A stretch of 64,000 nucleotides of DNA, from the IMG/VR virus record IMGVR_UViG_3300049043_000164, positions 1 to 64,000 of that record. One strand, written 5' to 3'. Positions within the stretch are counted from its first letter, which is position 1, and every line of letters starts with the position of its first letter. The DNA is from a virus. The translations under genes and the position numbers were made by a program. The notes beneath the pieces are model-generated. The model was not told the origin of the DNA. It ran no database searches and saw only the letters and a program-made list of their open reading frames with translations. Shown here one piece after another: positions 1 to 7,792 of this stretch.

Positions 1-2
1 TC

Positions 3-527
3 ACCGGTATGGTGATCAGCGGCTCTTCTAGCTATCCTGTTTACGTTTACCGCGCTACTATTGCAGTTGCCTCTGGTTGGGGCGATGGCCGCGTTGCTTC
101 TGGCATCTATGCTGCCACTGGTAACACCATGACCTTTGCTACTGGCCTTACTTCCAGTGGCGGTGTTGGTGAAGCTGTTTCGCAGGCTAACCTGACCTCT
201 ACCGTTTCCGGTACTCAAGCTGGTGAAATCTTCTTTGCTGGTGGCTCTGCTAACGTCAGCGCAGTCCCCGCTCTGACCGCCACTGGTGCCGCTGGTGTTA
301 CGGCTGGTAACGTTTACAAGCAACTCACTTCGGCTGCAACCTATAAGGTTCTGTCGCGTGATACTGCTACTGGTACCGTTACTTCTGGTGGTTGGTACAT
401 CTCCTCTGACGATAAAAATGCTGGCCGCATTGGCTATTTTGTTGTTGAGGTGTGCTACATCCAACCCGATGAAGCTCCTGGTTACGAAGACATCGAAGGC
501 TATCTCCTGGGTCGCACTGTTAGCTGA
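3..527 (+). CDS. Virion structural protein, C-terminal part (5' end outside window)
   Basis: The frame is open to the left edge, so the start lies outside the window; an internal ATG at 9 is not compelling. The product is Gly/Ala/Ser/Thr-rich with few charged residues until an acidic tail (DEAPGYEDIEGYLLGRTVS), as in capsid-decoration or tail proteins. Codon use (GGT, CGT, AAC, ACC, CTG) is more G+C-rich and biased than the following genes, which fits a highly expressed virion protein. I do not recognise the family. Confidence 0.6.
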   Translation, partial: TGMVISGSSSYPVYVYRATIAVASGWGDGRVASGIYAATGNTMTFATGLTSSGGVGEAVSQANLTSTVSGTQAGEIFFAGGSANVSAVPALTATGAAGVTAGNVYKQLTSAATYKVLSRDTATGTVTSGGWYISSDDKNAGRIGYFVVEVCYIQPDEAPGYEDIEGYLLGRTVS

Positions 528-539
528 TTAGGCTAAACT

Positions 540-563
540 GGGACCAGACATATTTCTGGTCCC
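540..563 (+). promoter_or_regulatory. 9-bp hairpin directly abutting the next start codon
   Basis: GGGACCAGA pairs with TCTGGTCCC around a 6-nt loop, and the stem ends on the base before the ATG at 564. No T-run follows, so it is not a classical terminator. It could shield the initiation region of the next gene or protect the 3' end of the upstream virion mRNA. Confidence 0.55.
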
Positions 564-994
564 ATGTCAACCCTTTCTGAAGAGATTCTTCATCGCCATT
601 GCAAAACAGGAGCAAGAGTTCGAATTATTAGTGAATGGGATAACGGCGATTGGTTTATGGTTGAAGACCAAGATGGTCGCCTTTATACCGCTTACAAGAA
701 CGAACTATCTCCTGATGAACCTGCAACAAAAAAGTAAAAACTCTTCAGGTAAAAGATAAAGCAGCCAAAGAAGAACCCCGCAATTTTCCTCCTGATACAC
801 GTCTTAATATCAACGGTGCTACAGCACAAATGATTGCAGACCATATCAAAGGAATTGGACTTAAAACTGCTCGAGAAATTAAAGATTTACAACTGTCACT
901 TTCTGGTGAAAGATTCAGTAATCTTGAACAGTTACGTCAAATTCGTCGAATTGATTGGGACTCTGTTTTTGCTGCTGATCTAATTAGAGTTTAA
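564..994 (+). CDS. Small protein with helix-hairpin-helix motif, split by a -1 frameshift
   Basis: The first frame (564-737) gives 57 residues (MSTLSEEILHRH... to PATKK) and stops at TAA. The -1 frame from 734 continues for about 86 residues to 994 and holds a helix-hairpin-helix-like motif (IKGIGLKTAREI), the DNA-binding hairpin of ComEA-like proteins. The two halves meet at A_AAA_AAG (728-734) immediately before the TAA, a textbook -1 slippery heptamer, so the fusion could be made by programmed frameshifting. Because single-base indels at A-runs are common in this window, an assembly error is the alternative. A strong terminator follows. Confidence 0.6.
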
Positions 995-1010
995 ATTACA
1001 TCTCTTATTT

Positions 1011-1040
1011 GCCCCTGGGAAACCAGGGGCTTTTAGTTTT
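1011..1040 (+). terminator. Rho-independent terminator
   Basis: GCCCCTGG pairs with CCAGGGGC across a GAAA tetraloop and is followed by TTTTAGTTTT. It ends the transcript of the helix-hairpin-helix gene. Confidence 0.9.
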
Positions 1041-1062
1041 AGAATAAAAAGAAAACAGGATA

Positions 1063-1749
1063 ATGGCAGGTTTAATTCCAACAGGTAGAGTTGTTGACCC
1101 AAGTAAAGATATATTTCCATCTACTGGTGCTCACCTCGATGTAAGAGTTATACCTCAATTTGGTTCTCAGAAAGGCAAGAAGATTGATCCACGAACAGCT
1201 AAAACACTTCTTCAGAATGTTTTAGTTGGTGAAGATCAAATTCCTTTAGTTCAACAGCAAGGCCAAGATTGGAAGTGGAATTTTCCAGTTACGTCTGAAT
1301 ATGGTAAAAGGGCTGCACCTACGGCAGGAGCTTCAACCTTTCATCAGGGTATTGACATCGCCTTAAGTGCTGGTACACCACTAGCCTATAAAGGTTACGG
1401 AACATATAGACCAGATGCAGGGTTTGGATCCCTACAAACCACAGATGCTCAAGGCAATCCTTATGAAATTAGGTTCTTACACACAGAGCCTGGCCAAAAA
1501 GCAGCAGTTGGTTCTTCTGAAGTTCCAAGCCCATTGGCTCTCCCTGGTGATAACACACAACAAAACAAAGAAAGAAATAATAGGTTAATGGAGGCTTTAT
1601 TTGGTAAACAACAGACTTTAAAAGATGTTTTAATTTCTAACGCACTTAATCAAGCAAAGCAAAACAGACAACAATCATTGCTTGATACCTTAACTCCGTA
1701 TTCTTCTATGGGAATTAGTCCAGAACAGGCAATGGAATTATTTGCTTGA
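1063..1749 (+). CDS. M23 peptidase-like virion protein, probably degenerate
   Basis: 228 aa starting at ATG, preceded by AACAGG. Residues 78-148 resemble the lysostaphin/M23 metallopeptidase fold: TSEYGKRAAPTAG, then FHQGIDIALSAGTPLAY, which keeps the HxxxD zinc motif. The usual terminal GpHLHFE motif is missing; only RFLHTE is seen, so one zinc-binding or catalytic histidine appears lost. The C-terminus is helical and Gln-rich. It lies among virion genes, so a structural or cell-wall-binding role is likely; activity is doubtful. Confidence 0.6.
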   Translation: MAGLIPTGRVVDPSKDIFPSTGAHLDVRVIPQFGSQKGKKIDPRTAKTLLQNVLVGEDQIPLVQQQGQDWKWNFPVTSEYGKRAAPTAGASTFHQGIDIALSAGTPLAYKGYGTYRPDAGFGSLQTTDAQGNPYEIRFLHTEPGQKAAVGSSEVPSPLALPGDNTQQNKERNNRLMEALFGKQQTLKDVLISNALNQAKQNRQQSLLDTLTPYSSMGISPEQAMELFA

Positions 1750-1760
1750 TTACGTCAACT

Positions 1761-1770
1761 TATAATAAAA
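1761..1770 (+). promoter_or_regulatory. Putative -10 element TATAATAAAA
   Basis: The same decamer occurs at 4239-4248, and each copy lies about 20 nt before a plus-strand virion gene start (GTG 1790 and ATG 4270). No clear -35 box is seen. Inferred phage promoter core. Confidence 0.4.
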
Positions 1771-1789
1771 ATTAAATAGGGCGCAAGTT

Positions 1790-3063
1790 GTGCAGCTCAG
1801 TGATTTTGAAAAAAGTAGAACTCAGGTACCATCTAGGTTACTACGTGGTTTCTGTTCCAGCGGGTGACTATGCTCGTCTGGAAGAAGCTATGAATACAGT
1901 TCCTGATTCGTATTTCTACGACAAAATCGTTATTCAATTAGGTCGTTGTGATACGGCTGAAAAGAAGACTGAGGTTGCATTAACACCCTCTACTCGCGTT
2001 GAGAACATTGTTGGCGACGTTGATCGTACAATTCGTTCCAGTAATGCTAAAGAAGCATTAAAAGTCTGGGACGAAATCTACCTTTACGAAACAAATCGTT
2101 TAGCACATATTCTTTACGTTCCTAACTACAAAGATCCATTTCAGGCTCGTTATCGGTACGAAAGATCTGGCGCTGAATTCATTCAAGCTATACCAGGAGC
2201 CAGCCGATACAAGTGTAAGTTCTCGCGTCTTATTTACATCAGGTTTGGCGATGATTGCTTTTGATCCTCTTTTAAGTGTTTCGACGGGAATTACCAGTCA
2301 GCTTCGCAGGTTTGGTTTATTGCCGCGCACTGGCATTACAACTGAATTTGGAGGAAATGCATCCAACATATCAAAATCGTCCTGTTGTAAATCGCTGAAT
2401 TTTTACGCCCTGATTATTCCGGTGCAGGAGAACGTGCACGTCGCTTTCAAGAATACCAAACAGGTCGGGATATCCCTGGAGCAAATACAGATTATTCTGA
2501 ACGGTTAAAGGTTCCTTCTACTGGCGCCCCAGCAGATAGAGCTTATCAACAAGAAAGGGCTCGTGTCTCACAATTGACAGAGCAAGATCCTTTGTTTAAA
2601 AAATATCAAGTTGCAGATTTAACAAAGGCATATAATACGGCAACAACACCAGAAGAAAAAGAACGAATTGGCCTGCAGATTTGGTCCACCACAAATCCAA
2701 GTCTTGCATCACGTTTACGTCCAGGGCAGAGCGGGCTATCAAACGTCCGCTGCAATGAGTGGTAGTCAGGTATACGGTAAAGATATTCCTGGAATCACAC
2801 AGACTATGTATCAGCAAGCCAGTGAGCAAGTCGGTGCTCCAGCGGGGGTTCAATTCCCTGGTGCAGATCAAGCAGTTAATATGAATGCATTTGGTCTTGG
2901 TGCAAACGCACAACAACTTGGTGTAAGTGCACCAGGGCAGATTCCTCCAACAATGATTGGAGAAAATGTGTTTAAACGCGGTATCCAACCACCTTCTTCT
3001 GAAGATTTAACACAAACGCAACTTGCACTGCTCAAACGTGCGTTTGAAGGGCGTTTAAAATAA
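1790..3063 (+). CDS. Virion structural protein, multiply frameshifted
   Basis: Joined pieces read as one protein of about 420 aa: start GTG 1790 (VQLSDFEKSRTQ), then YYVVSVPAGDYARLEEAMN, ERSGAEFIQAIPGA, ADTSVSSRVLFTSGLAMIAF, LLPRTGITTEFGGNAS, FLRPDYSGAGERARRFQEY and a Gln/Pro/Gly-rich C-terminus ending KRAFEGRLK. At least four frame changes are needed (near 1840, 2200, 2365-2395 and 2730). It may instead be two adjacent genes. Context suggests a capsid, neck or internal virion protein; family not recognised. Confidence 0.55.
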
Positions 3064-3167
3064 CTCCTTGGTAAACTAGTATTACTTGGCGCCACATCTG
3101 TGGGTAAGTCCACCTGCTGGATAACAGATCTTTTGATCTACGGAGACCAGTGTTCTTGCATTGACCT

Positions 3168-3285
3168 AATGATTATTTGCCGTAACTTCCTTCGCCGTCT
3201 TACTGCCAAATTGAGTTTAGTTGTGGCTCTTCAAGCAGTTTTCGTCCCTGGTCTTAAGGCAGATTCAAATTGGGTAGGAGAATAA
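3168..3285 (+). CDS. Small signal-peptide-like membrane peptide
   Basis: 38 aa: a basic N-terminus (CRNFLRRLTAK), one hydrophobic run (LSLVVALQAVFVPGL), then a short polar tail. It ends 13 nt before the hydrolase gene. It could be a small membrane protein that works with the hydrolase, or the remnant of a longer gene. Weak support. Confidence 0.35.
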
Positions 3286-3298
3286 GGAAAAAAACCAG

Positions 3299-3969
3299 AT
3301 GGCACCAAAGACTTCGCAACTCTTAGGTTTATCTAATCCTGAGCTTCATGCTGCAGCCTTTACGGCTTTGGGTGAAGCTGGTCCCGGACAAGATCCTTAT
3401 GGTGTTTTTTCTACAATTCTCTCAAGAAAAACAAACGGGAAAGTACGGTAAAAATATCGTGGATGTTGTTAAAGCCCCCTCTCAGTTTGTTGCAAATAAT
3501 CCTTATAGCGCATCTCAAGTAACAGATCCTAGCTTTGGCCGCAAGGTTTATGGGTCTCGTTATGATCAGATGCTTCAGAAGTTTGAAGACCCTTCTCAGT
3601 TGCGTCCTGTGCTTGAAAAGCATGGCGGCGCACTTCAGTTCAGGGGACAATCTCTTCTGAAGAATAGAAGACCCCGAAGATGTGATGTTTAATCCTCGCG
3701 GAAACTTTTATTTTGCTAAAGATCCGGGGGCAGCAAAATCTCTTCTTGAAAAACTTGGCGGTGTGCCAGGACAATCAAATTCTGTGACTGCAACTCAAGT
3801 TGAAAAAGGAAATCAACAAGGTCAGTCTTTGCTTCAGAATATTTTAAAATACATTCCTATGGTTGGAACAATACCAAATCTTTCTTCTGTAGAAAATATT
3901 CCGCTTCCTGATAGCCAAACATTCTTAAATACGTATCGTAAATTCTTTGAAGACGAGGATTTTGTATAA
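3299..3969 (+). CDS. SleB-like cell-wall hydrolase, frameshifted
   Basis: The start ATG 3299 has an AAGGAAA ribosome-binding sequence. Joined frames read AAAFTALGEAGPGQDPYGVF, STILSRK, YGKNIVDVVKAPSQF, which match the SleB/cell-wall hydrolase pattern (catalytic Glu in GEA, then the ILNR-like and QF motifs). The C-terminus reads FNPRGNFYFAKDPG and ends in an acidic tail (KFFEDEDFV). Frame changes are needed near 3410 (T6 run) and 3660. A virion-borne peptidoglycan hydrolase used at entry is the likely role. The stop overlaps the next start (TAATG). Confidence 0.6.
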
Positions 3970-4232
3970 TGGCACGTTATTCTGAATACCTTGATTATGA
4001 CGGCTATCTCCCTGGAGACGTTGCCCGTGCTGGCTTAAGTGAATACCAACAATACCCGCAATTAACTACAGAATACATACGAAATAAAAGATTTAAATTT
4101 CAACCGAAAGAAAATATTGATTTATTCCAAAACTTTTTAGCTCTTCAAGGAGATCCAGAAAGACTCTTCCGCTCAACAGCAAAAATGCCTGATACTCCTT
4201 TTGGTAATTTAAGTGGATACGCAGGTATCTAA
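3969..4232 (+). CDS. Hypothetical protein, coupled to hydrolase gene
   Basis: 87 aa, starting inside the TAATG overlap with the preceding stop, so translation is probably coupled. Tyr/Gln/Pro-rich (EYLDYDGYLPGDVARAGLSE, RNKRFKFQPKENIDLFQNF). No known domain; small virion component by context. Confidence 0.6.
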   Translation: MARYSEYLDYDGYLPGDVARAGLSEYQQYPQLTTEYIRNKRFKFQPKENIDLFQNFLALQGDPERLFRSTAKMPDTPFGNLSGYAGI

Positions 4233-4238
4233 ATAACC

Positions 4239-4248
4239 TATAATAAAA
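4239..4248 (+). promoter_or_regulatory. Putative -10 element TATAATAAAA
   Basis: Second copy of the decamer seen at 1761-1770, 21 nt before ATG 4270. The repeated sequence and spacing support a promoter core; no -35 element recognised. Confidence 0.4.
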
Positions 4249-4269
4249 CTAATATCAGGTAAGGCTACA

Positions 4270-5047
4270 ATGTCGTCCACCTCTACCAATAAAAGTCCTC
4301 TCTTTATTGATCGGCCGCTTTACGATTCGGTCAGGGTGACAACTCAGATTGCTGGCAGTGCAACCAATAACACTCTTTTTGTACAGGGTGGCCAGGTTCC
4401 AGCAATCCTGGTTGATATGGACGCTTCTTTAAGCGAAGACAATAACAATGGCGGTGTAATTGATTCGATTTCTATTGTTAGAAACGATTATTACAGAGAT
4501 GCGGACTACGTTGTTTCTTCTGCAACTTCTGGAACTGTTGTTTCATTTGTGAGTGGTCAAGTTGTTTTGGTTTTTCAAACTGGCGTCTTATCAACTCCAG
4601 CAGCAAGTGGATTTGGTTACTACACTTACACAGGTGCAACAACGTTAACTGGAATTAATACTTCACTTGTTTATTCGGTGGCACGAGTAGTGGCTTCGTG
4701 TTTAATGGAGTAAATTACGCATACCAACCTGAGGTAACCTTTGTTTTTTATCAGACCAGGGCACAACGAACCCAGTGCCAGCCTCCGGTGATTACAAAGT
4801 TATCTTTGCAAAACAAGTCCCTGCAAACACCCAGCGAGTAGACTGCTCGGACGTTATGCCTGAGTTGAGTGCCCCTACTGTTTCTGCTGGCAATACCACT
4901 GGTCTTGGTAATGCTTCTCCTTTACGAAATAAAGGAATTTATTTAGAGCGTGGTGATCGTATTTACGTTGGTGTTTTTCCCGACGGACCCAATATTTCTG
5001 GTTATACTCCAGGTGCTCATGTGAGTGCTCAAGGTGGTTTCTTCTGA
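4270..5047 (+). CDS. Virion structural protein, frameshifted
   Basis: Joined product of about 258 aa: an N-terminal part (SVRVTTQIAGSATNNTLFVQ, VPAILVDMDASLSEDNNNG), then GVNYAYQPEVTFVF and a C-terminal part (ASGDYKVIFAKQVPANTQR, NKGIYLERGDRIYVGVF). Two frame changes are needed, near 4680 and 4755. Beta-rich, Gly/Ser/Thr-rich composition and the neighbourhood suggest a head-decoration or tail-associated protein. Family not identified. Confidence 0.6.
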
Positions 5048-5050
5048 TAA

Positions 5051-6574
5051 ATGGCACGGAAGATTGGTAATAGTTTTGGTAACTTTCAAGAAGCTAAACC
5101 TTTTACCCCTGGTGTAATTAAACCAATTAAAACCGAGTTTTCTAAAGGCAGCATTCCGGATTCTATTTATGCTGCCAACAGGGAATCGGCATGGTCTCGT
5201 TGGCGAAAAGGTTATGAGCTTGCCAACGCATATACTTACAACAATGAATATACGTTTCCGTTTACTTACGAAACTCCTAATGCTACTACCTCAGGTAATC
5301 CCAATCCTGTAATCTCAGGTGCTTTTGTTGGTTTTCCAACTAGCAATAAAGATCTTGGCATGCATTGGAGTATTTGGCGTTACGCAGGTTCTGTTAGATG
5401 TGACAAATTGACTGATCCTATAAGTAGCCAAAAGTTATTTGTTGAGACAGTTACAGAAGATGCAAATTATTGGTATGTAAAACTTGCTGGAACCTGGAGT
5501 TCAGCTAATCCTTTACCAGCGCCTTTTTACATTCCAGTATCTGGGCAACCTGATGGATTAAAGCCTGCTAATACAGAAATTTTTGAAGACCGTATTCTTG
5601 TGTCTGATGGACCGATTATTACTAGTGACACAATCAATCCACAAACTCAAACAAGGTATGGATATGTTCAAGCCGTTGTTATTAACATCAATCAAAATAC
5701 CGGTATTTTGACTTTTAAAAAAGCAGGTTCAGTTTATGTATCTCCGGATAAGCAGTTTATTACTCCTTCTCCCGTTGGATTTGCTCCAGGGAGATTTTTA
5801 ATTACTGGCTCTAGGTATGTATGCACTTGTCAAGATTTTACACATAGAGATTATTCGTTTGTAATGGGAGCTGGTACAACAAAACAACAATTTCCTAGAA
5901 CTGGAGTTTCTTCTGTTAAGCCTGGTCGATATGAAATTACACAAGTCAGCGGTGTTATTGACAACAATGCAATGACGCGCCCAGGGATTAATCGTGGTTT
6001 GGACGTGTATGCTCCTGAAGGATTTGAACTTGATTACACCGTCACTAATAATTCAAATATTGATTTAAAATCAACACGCGATAATCCAGGTGTTTATCGA
6101 GAATTTGGCGCTATTTATAAAAGAGCCACCACAAATATTGCGTTGCCAGGATCTACGGCGGAAGGCATGCCCGGCTACGATGACTATAGCGCAACAAACT
6201 TATTTACAGATAGTAACTCAATTTCTCAAGATGTTATTCTTTCTGTTTCAGATAACTGGACTCCATTGTTAGATGAGTTGCGTTACTGTAAACATATTTA
6301 TGCACTCAAATTTAGAGACAGACTTTTTCCGCCGGAACCATCTGATTTTCCTGTAGGCATTACAGGAATGGCTGAGTGGGAACAAAGATTAGTTAAAGAA
6401 ACTGAAGTTAAGATTCAAAAAGATCGTGAATATCGCAAAACGCTACGTTCATTATCTGTCATGGATGTGCCTCCATACAACGCTCAGTCACCCATGTTAT
6501 TTCCTGTGATTCAAAAACTATTTAACATTGCAACTGATAAAATCTTAATTGAAAACTTTACAATGCTTAAATAA
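5051..6574 (+). CDS. Large virion protein with split SWIM-like CxC...CxH motif
   Basis: 507 aa, intact. The mid-region has YVCTCQDFTHRDYSFVM and, about 160 residues later, YCKHIYALKFRDRLFPPEP. This is the CxC...CxH order of a SWIM zinc finger but with a very long insert. I recall similar CTC/CKHIYA pairs in cyanophage structural proteins. The N-terminal half is beta-rich and carries Pro/Gly-rich turns. Role inferred as structural (head-tail or baseplate) from context. Confidence 0.65.
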   Translation: MARKIGNSFGNFQEAKPFTPGVIKPIKTEFSKGSIPDSIYAANRESAWSRWRKGYELANAYTYNNEYTFPFTYETPNATTSGNPNPVISGAFVGFPTSNKDLGMHWSIWRYAGSVRCDKLTDPISSQKLFVETVTEDANYWYVKLAGTWSSANPLPAPFYIPVSGQPDGLKPANTEIFEDRILVSDGPIITSDTINPQTQTRYGYVQAVVININQNTGILTFKKAGSVYVSPDKQFITPSPVGFAPGRFLITGSRYVCTCQDFTHRDYSFVMGAGTTKQQFPRTGVSSVKPGRYEITQVSGVIDNNAMTRPGINRGLDVYAPEGFELDYTVTNNSNIDLKSTRDNPGVYREFGAIYKRATTNIALPGSTAEGMPGYDDYSATNLFTDSNSISQDVILSVSDNWTPLLDELRYCKHIYALKFRDRLFPPEPSDFPVGITGMAEWEQRLVKETEVKIQKDREYRKTLRSLSVMDVPPYNAQSPMLFPVIQKLFNIATDKILIENFTMLK

Positions 6575-6609
6575 TCAATCAATATAATTACATAGTGTAT
6601 ACTGATGTG

Positions 6610-6625
6610 GAGTCTATTAAGACTC
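6610..6625 (+). terminator. Weak hairpin after the virion gene
   Basis: GAGTC pairs with GACTC over a 6-nt loop and is followed by AAAAAG rather than T-rich DNA on the plus strand. Possibly a 3'-end processing or attenuator hairpin. The 126-bp gap to the next gene shows nothing else clear. Confidence 0.3.
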
Positions 6626-6700
6626 AAAAAGATTTCCCTTTATATGCGTCCCTGGGCCTGGTAAGGTTTAAGGTTTGATTGGCCTATACGCCAGAAACCA

Positions 6701-7138
6701 ATGAAACCTATCCATCCTCCGCCTCCTGATCAGGCGATAGTAGACGACTACTTTCAGCTATCTAGACTAAAAGGATTTAGTTCCGCAGCCTGGCTCTACG
6801 GAATGATCGCTACCTATGGCGTTCATCCAAAGGAATTAAAAAGTTTTGAATGGAGTCAAGATAACACAATCAAAATCATTACCAAGAAAAATAAAATTAA
6901 GCCGCTGCATCCCCAGTGGTCATTTTTATTTCAACTAAAAGAAAAGCAGCCTTCAAATATTGAAGACTGCTTCGATAAGATTAAAAGCAAATTAAATAAA
7001 GCCATTGAAACACAAAAGGTTTCTTTGAACTTTACTGATTTACAGCTTGCATATCAGTTGAGGAAAGGCTTGTACTGCCCGAAGAAAGAGGATCCGCAAA
7101 TGCAATCCCTTTTTTCCTTAGTTCTTTCCGCACGCTAG
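6701..7138 (+). CDS. Tyrosine-recombinase-like protein, short and degenerate
   Basis: 145 aa. The segment WLYGMIATYGVHPKELKSFEW followed by IKIITKKNKIKPLHPQW has the layout of an integrase catalytic core, but the first catalytic Arg (GlRisE) is replaced by His-Pro, and no LRH or terminal Tyr-containing motif is visible. Its 3' end overlaps the convergent helix-turn-helix gene by 107 bp. It could be a truncated or inactive integrase; cyanobacterial genomes carry similar short proteins. Confidence 0.45.
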   Translation: MKPIHPPPPDQAIVDDYFQLSRLKGFSSAAWLYGMIATYGVHPKELKSFEWSQDNTIKIITKKNKIKPLHPQWSFLFQLKEKQPSNIEDCFDKIKSKLNKAIETQKVSLNFTDLQLAYQLRKGLYCPKKEDPQMQSLFSLVLSAR

Positions 7139-7304
7139 TAAGGTTCCAGCGATAGGAGTCACGAGAAAACGTATCTTTAAATGCGGCATAATGGGGTCCC
7201 AAGCGAAGGGTTCCATCATCACGCATTTTGAAGAGCGTCTTTTTGTCGAGCCCTAAGGACTCGCACGCTTTGTTGGCTGAAACCCAACTTGTTGATGCCG
7301 CCAT
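7032..7304 (-). CDS. Excisionase-like DNA-binding protein
   Basis: 90 aa. The N-terminus WVSANKACESLGLDKKTLF forms a MerR/Xis-type winged-helix segment, followed by LRLGPHYAAFKD and YRWNLTSVRKELRK, as in small cyanobacterial and phage regulators of the HTH_17 type. It converges on the recombinase-like gene and has its own promoter. A similar domain is found in the gene at 14988-15476. Confidence 0.65.
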   Translation of the reverse strand: MAASTSWVSANKACESLGLDKKTLFKMRDDGTLRLGPHYAAFKDTFSRDSYRWNLTSVRKELRKKGIAFADPLSSGSTSLSSTDMQAVNQ

Positions 7305-7328
7305 AAAAATCAGGGCGTGTTCAGATAT

Positions 7329-7356
7329 ACACTACCTAAACAAAAGGCGTTGTCAA
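7329..7356 (-). promoter_or_regulatory. Sigma70-type promoter of the excisionase-like gene
   Basis: On the minus strand a perfect TTGACA -35 box (7351-7356) is followed, after 16 nt, by TAGTGT (7329-7334), about 25 nt before the ATG. The perfect -35 box suggests recognition by host RNA polymerase early in infection. Confidence 0.55.
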
Positions 7357-7428
7357 GGGTTTTTATAAAGTTTTAAAATTTAAGATTGGCTTAGGAATCT
7401 TAGAATAAGGTAACGGCAACTAAAGAGT

Positions 7429-7791
7429 ATGTTCAATGATGAGCACGCGCCTCTTGCTCTGCTGGTCGAATTAACTCCAAGGTTAGCAAAAAGAAAATTT
7501 AGAGAATCTATATATGAAGAATGGGAAGGAAAATGTGCTTATTGCGAAGACTTTGCAACTAGTCTTGATCATATTGTTCCCAGATTTAAATCTGGTTCAA
7601 GTAATAGAAACAACTTGATTCCTGCATGTAGACGTTGCAATAGCAATAAGGGAAGTTCTGAAGTTGAAGAGTGGTATAAACGACAAGAATTTTTTACTCA
7701 GGTTAGGATGGAAAAAATAAAAATCTGGATGTCACAAGAAGTTGTTGATATCTGTTGCTATCAATCCTCAATATTAAAACCGGCTGTATAA
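7429..7791 (+). CDS. HNH endonuclease
   Basis: 120 aa. KCAYCEDFATSLDHIVPRF, then SGSSNRNNLIPACRRCNSNK gives the CxxC, DHIVP, NL.P.C..CN.KG signature of McrA-type HNH nucleases. It sits alone between the recombinase-like pair and a virion gene, which suits a mobile free-standing homing endonuclease, although a packaging or recombination role cannot be excluded. Confidence 0.85.
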   Translation: MFNDEHAPLALLVELTPRLAKRKFRESIYEEWEGKCAYCEDFATSLDHIVPRFKSGSSNRNNLIPACRRCNSNKGSSEVEEWYKRQEFFTQVRMEKIKIWMSQEVVDICCYQSSILKPAV

Positions 7792-7792
7792 C

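Noticed and set aside
2596-3113. Minus-strand frames over the virion gene at 1790-3063
   Set aside because: Rich in Cys/Leu/Thr with no conserved pattern; the plus-strand pieces join into a coherent virion protein.
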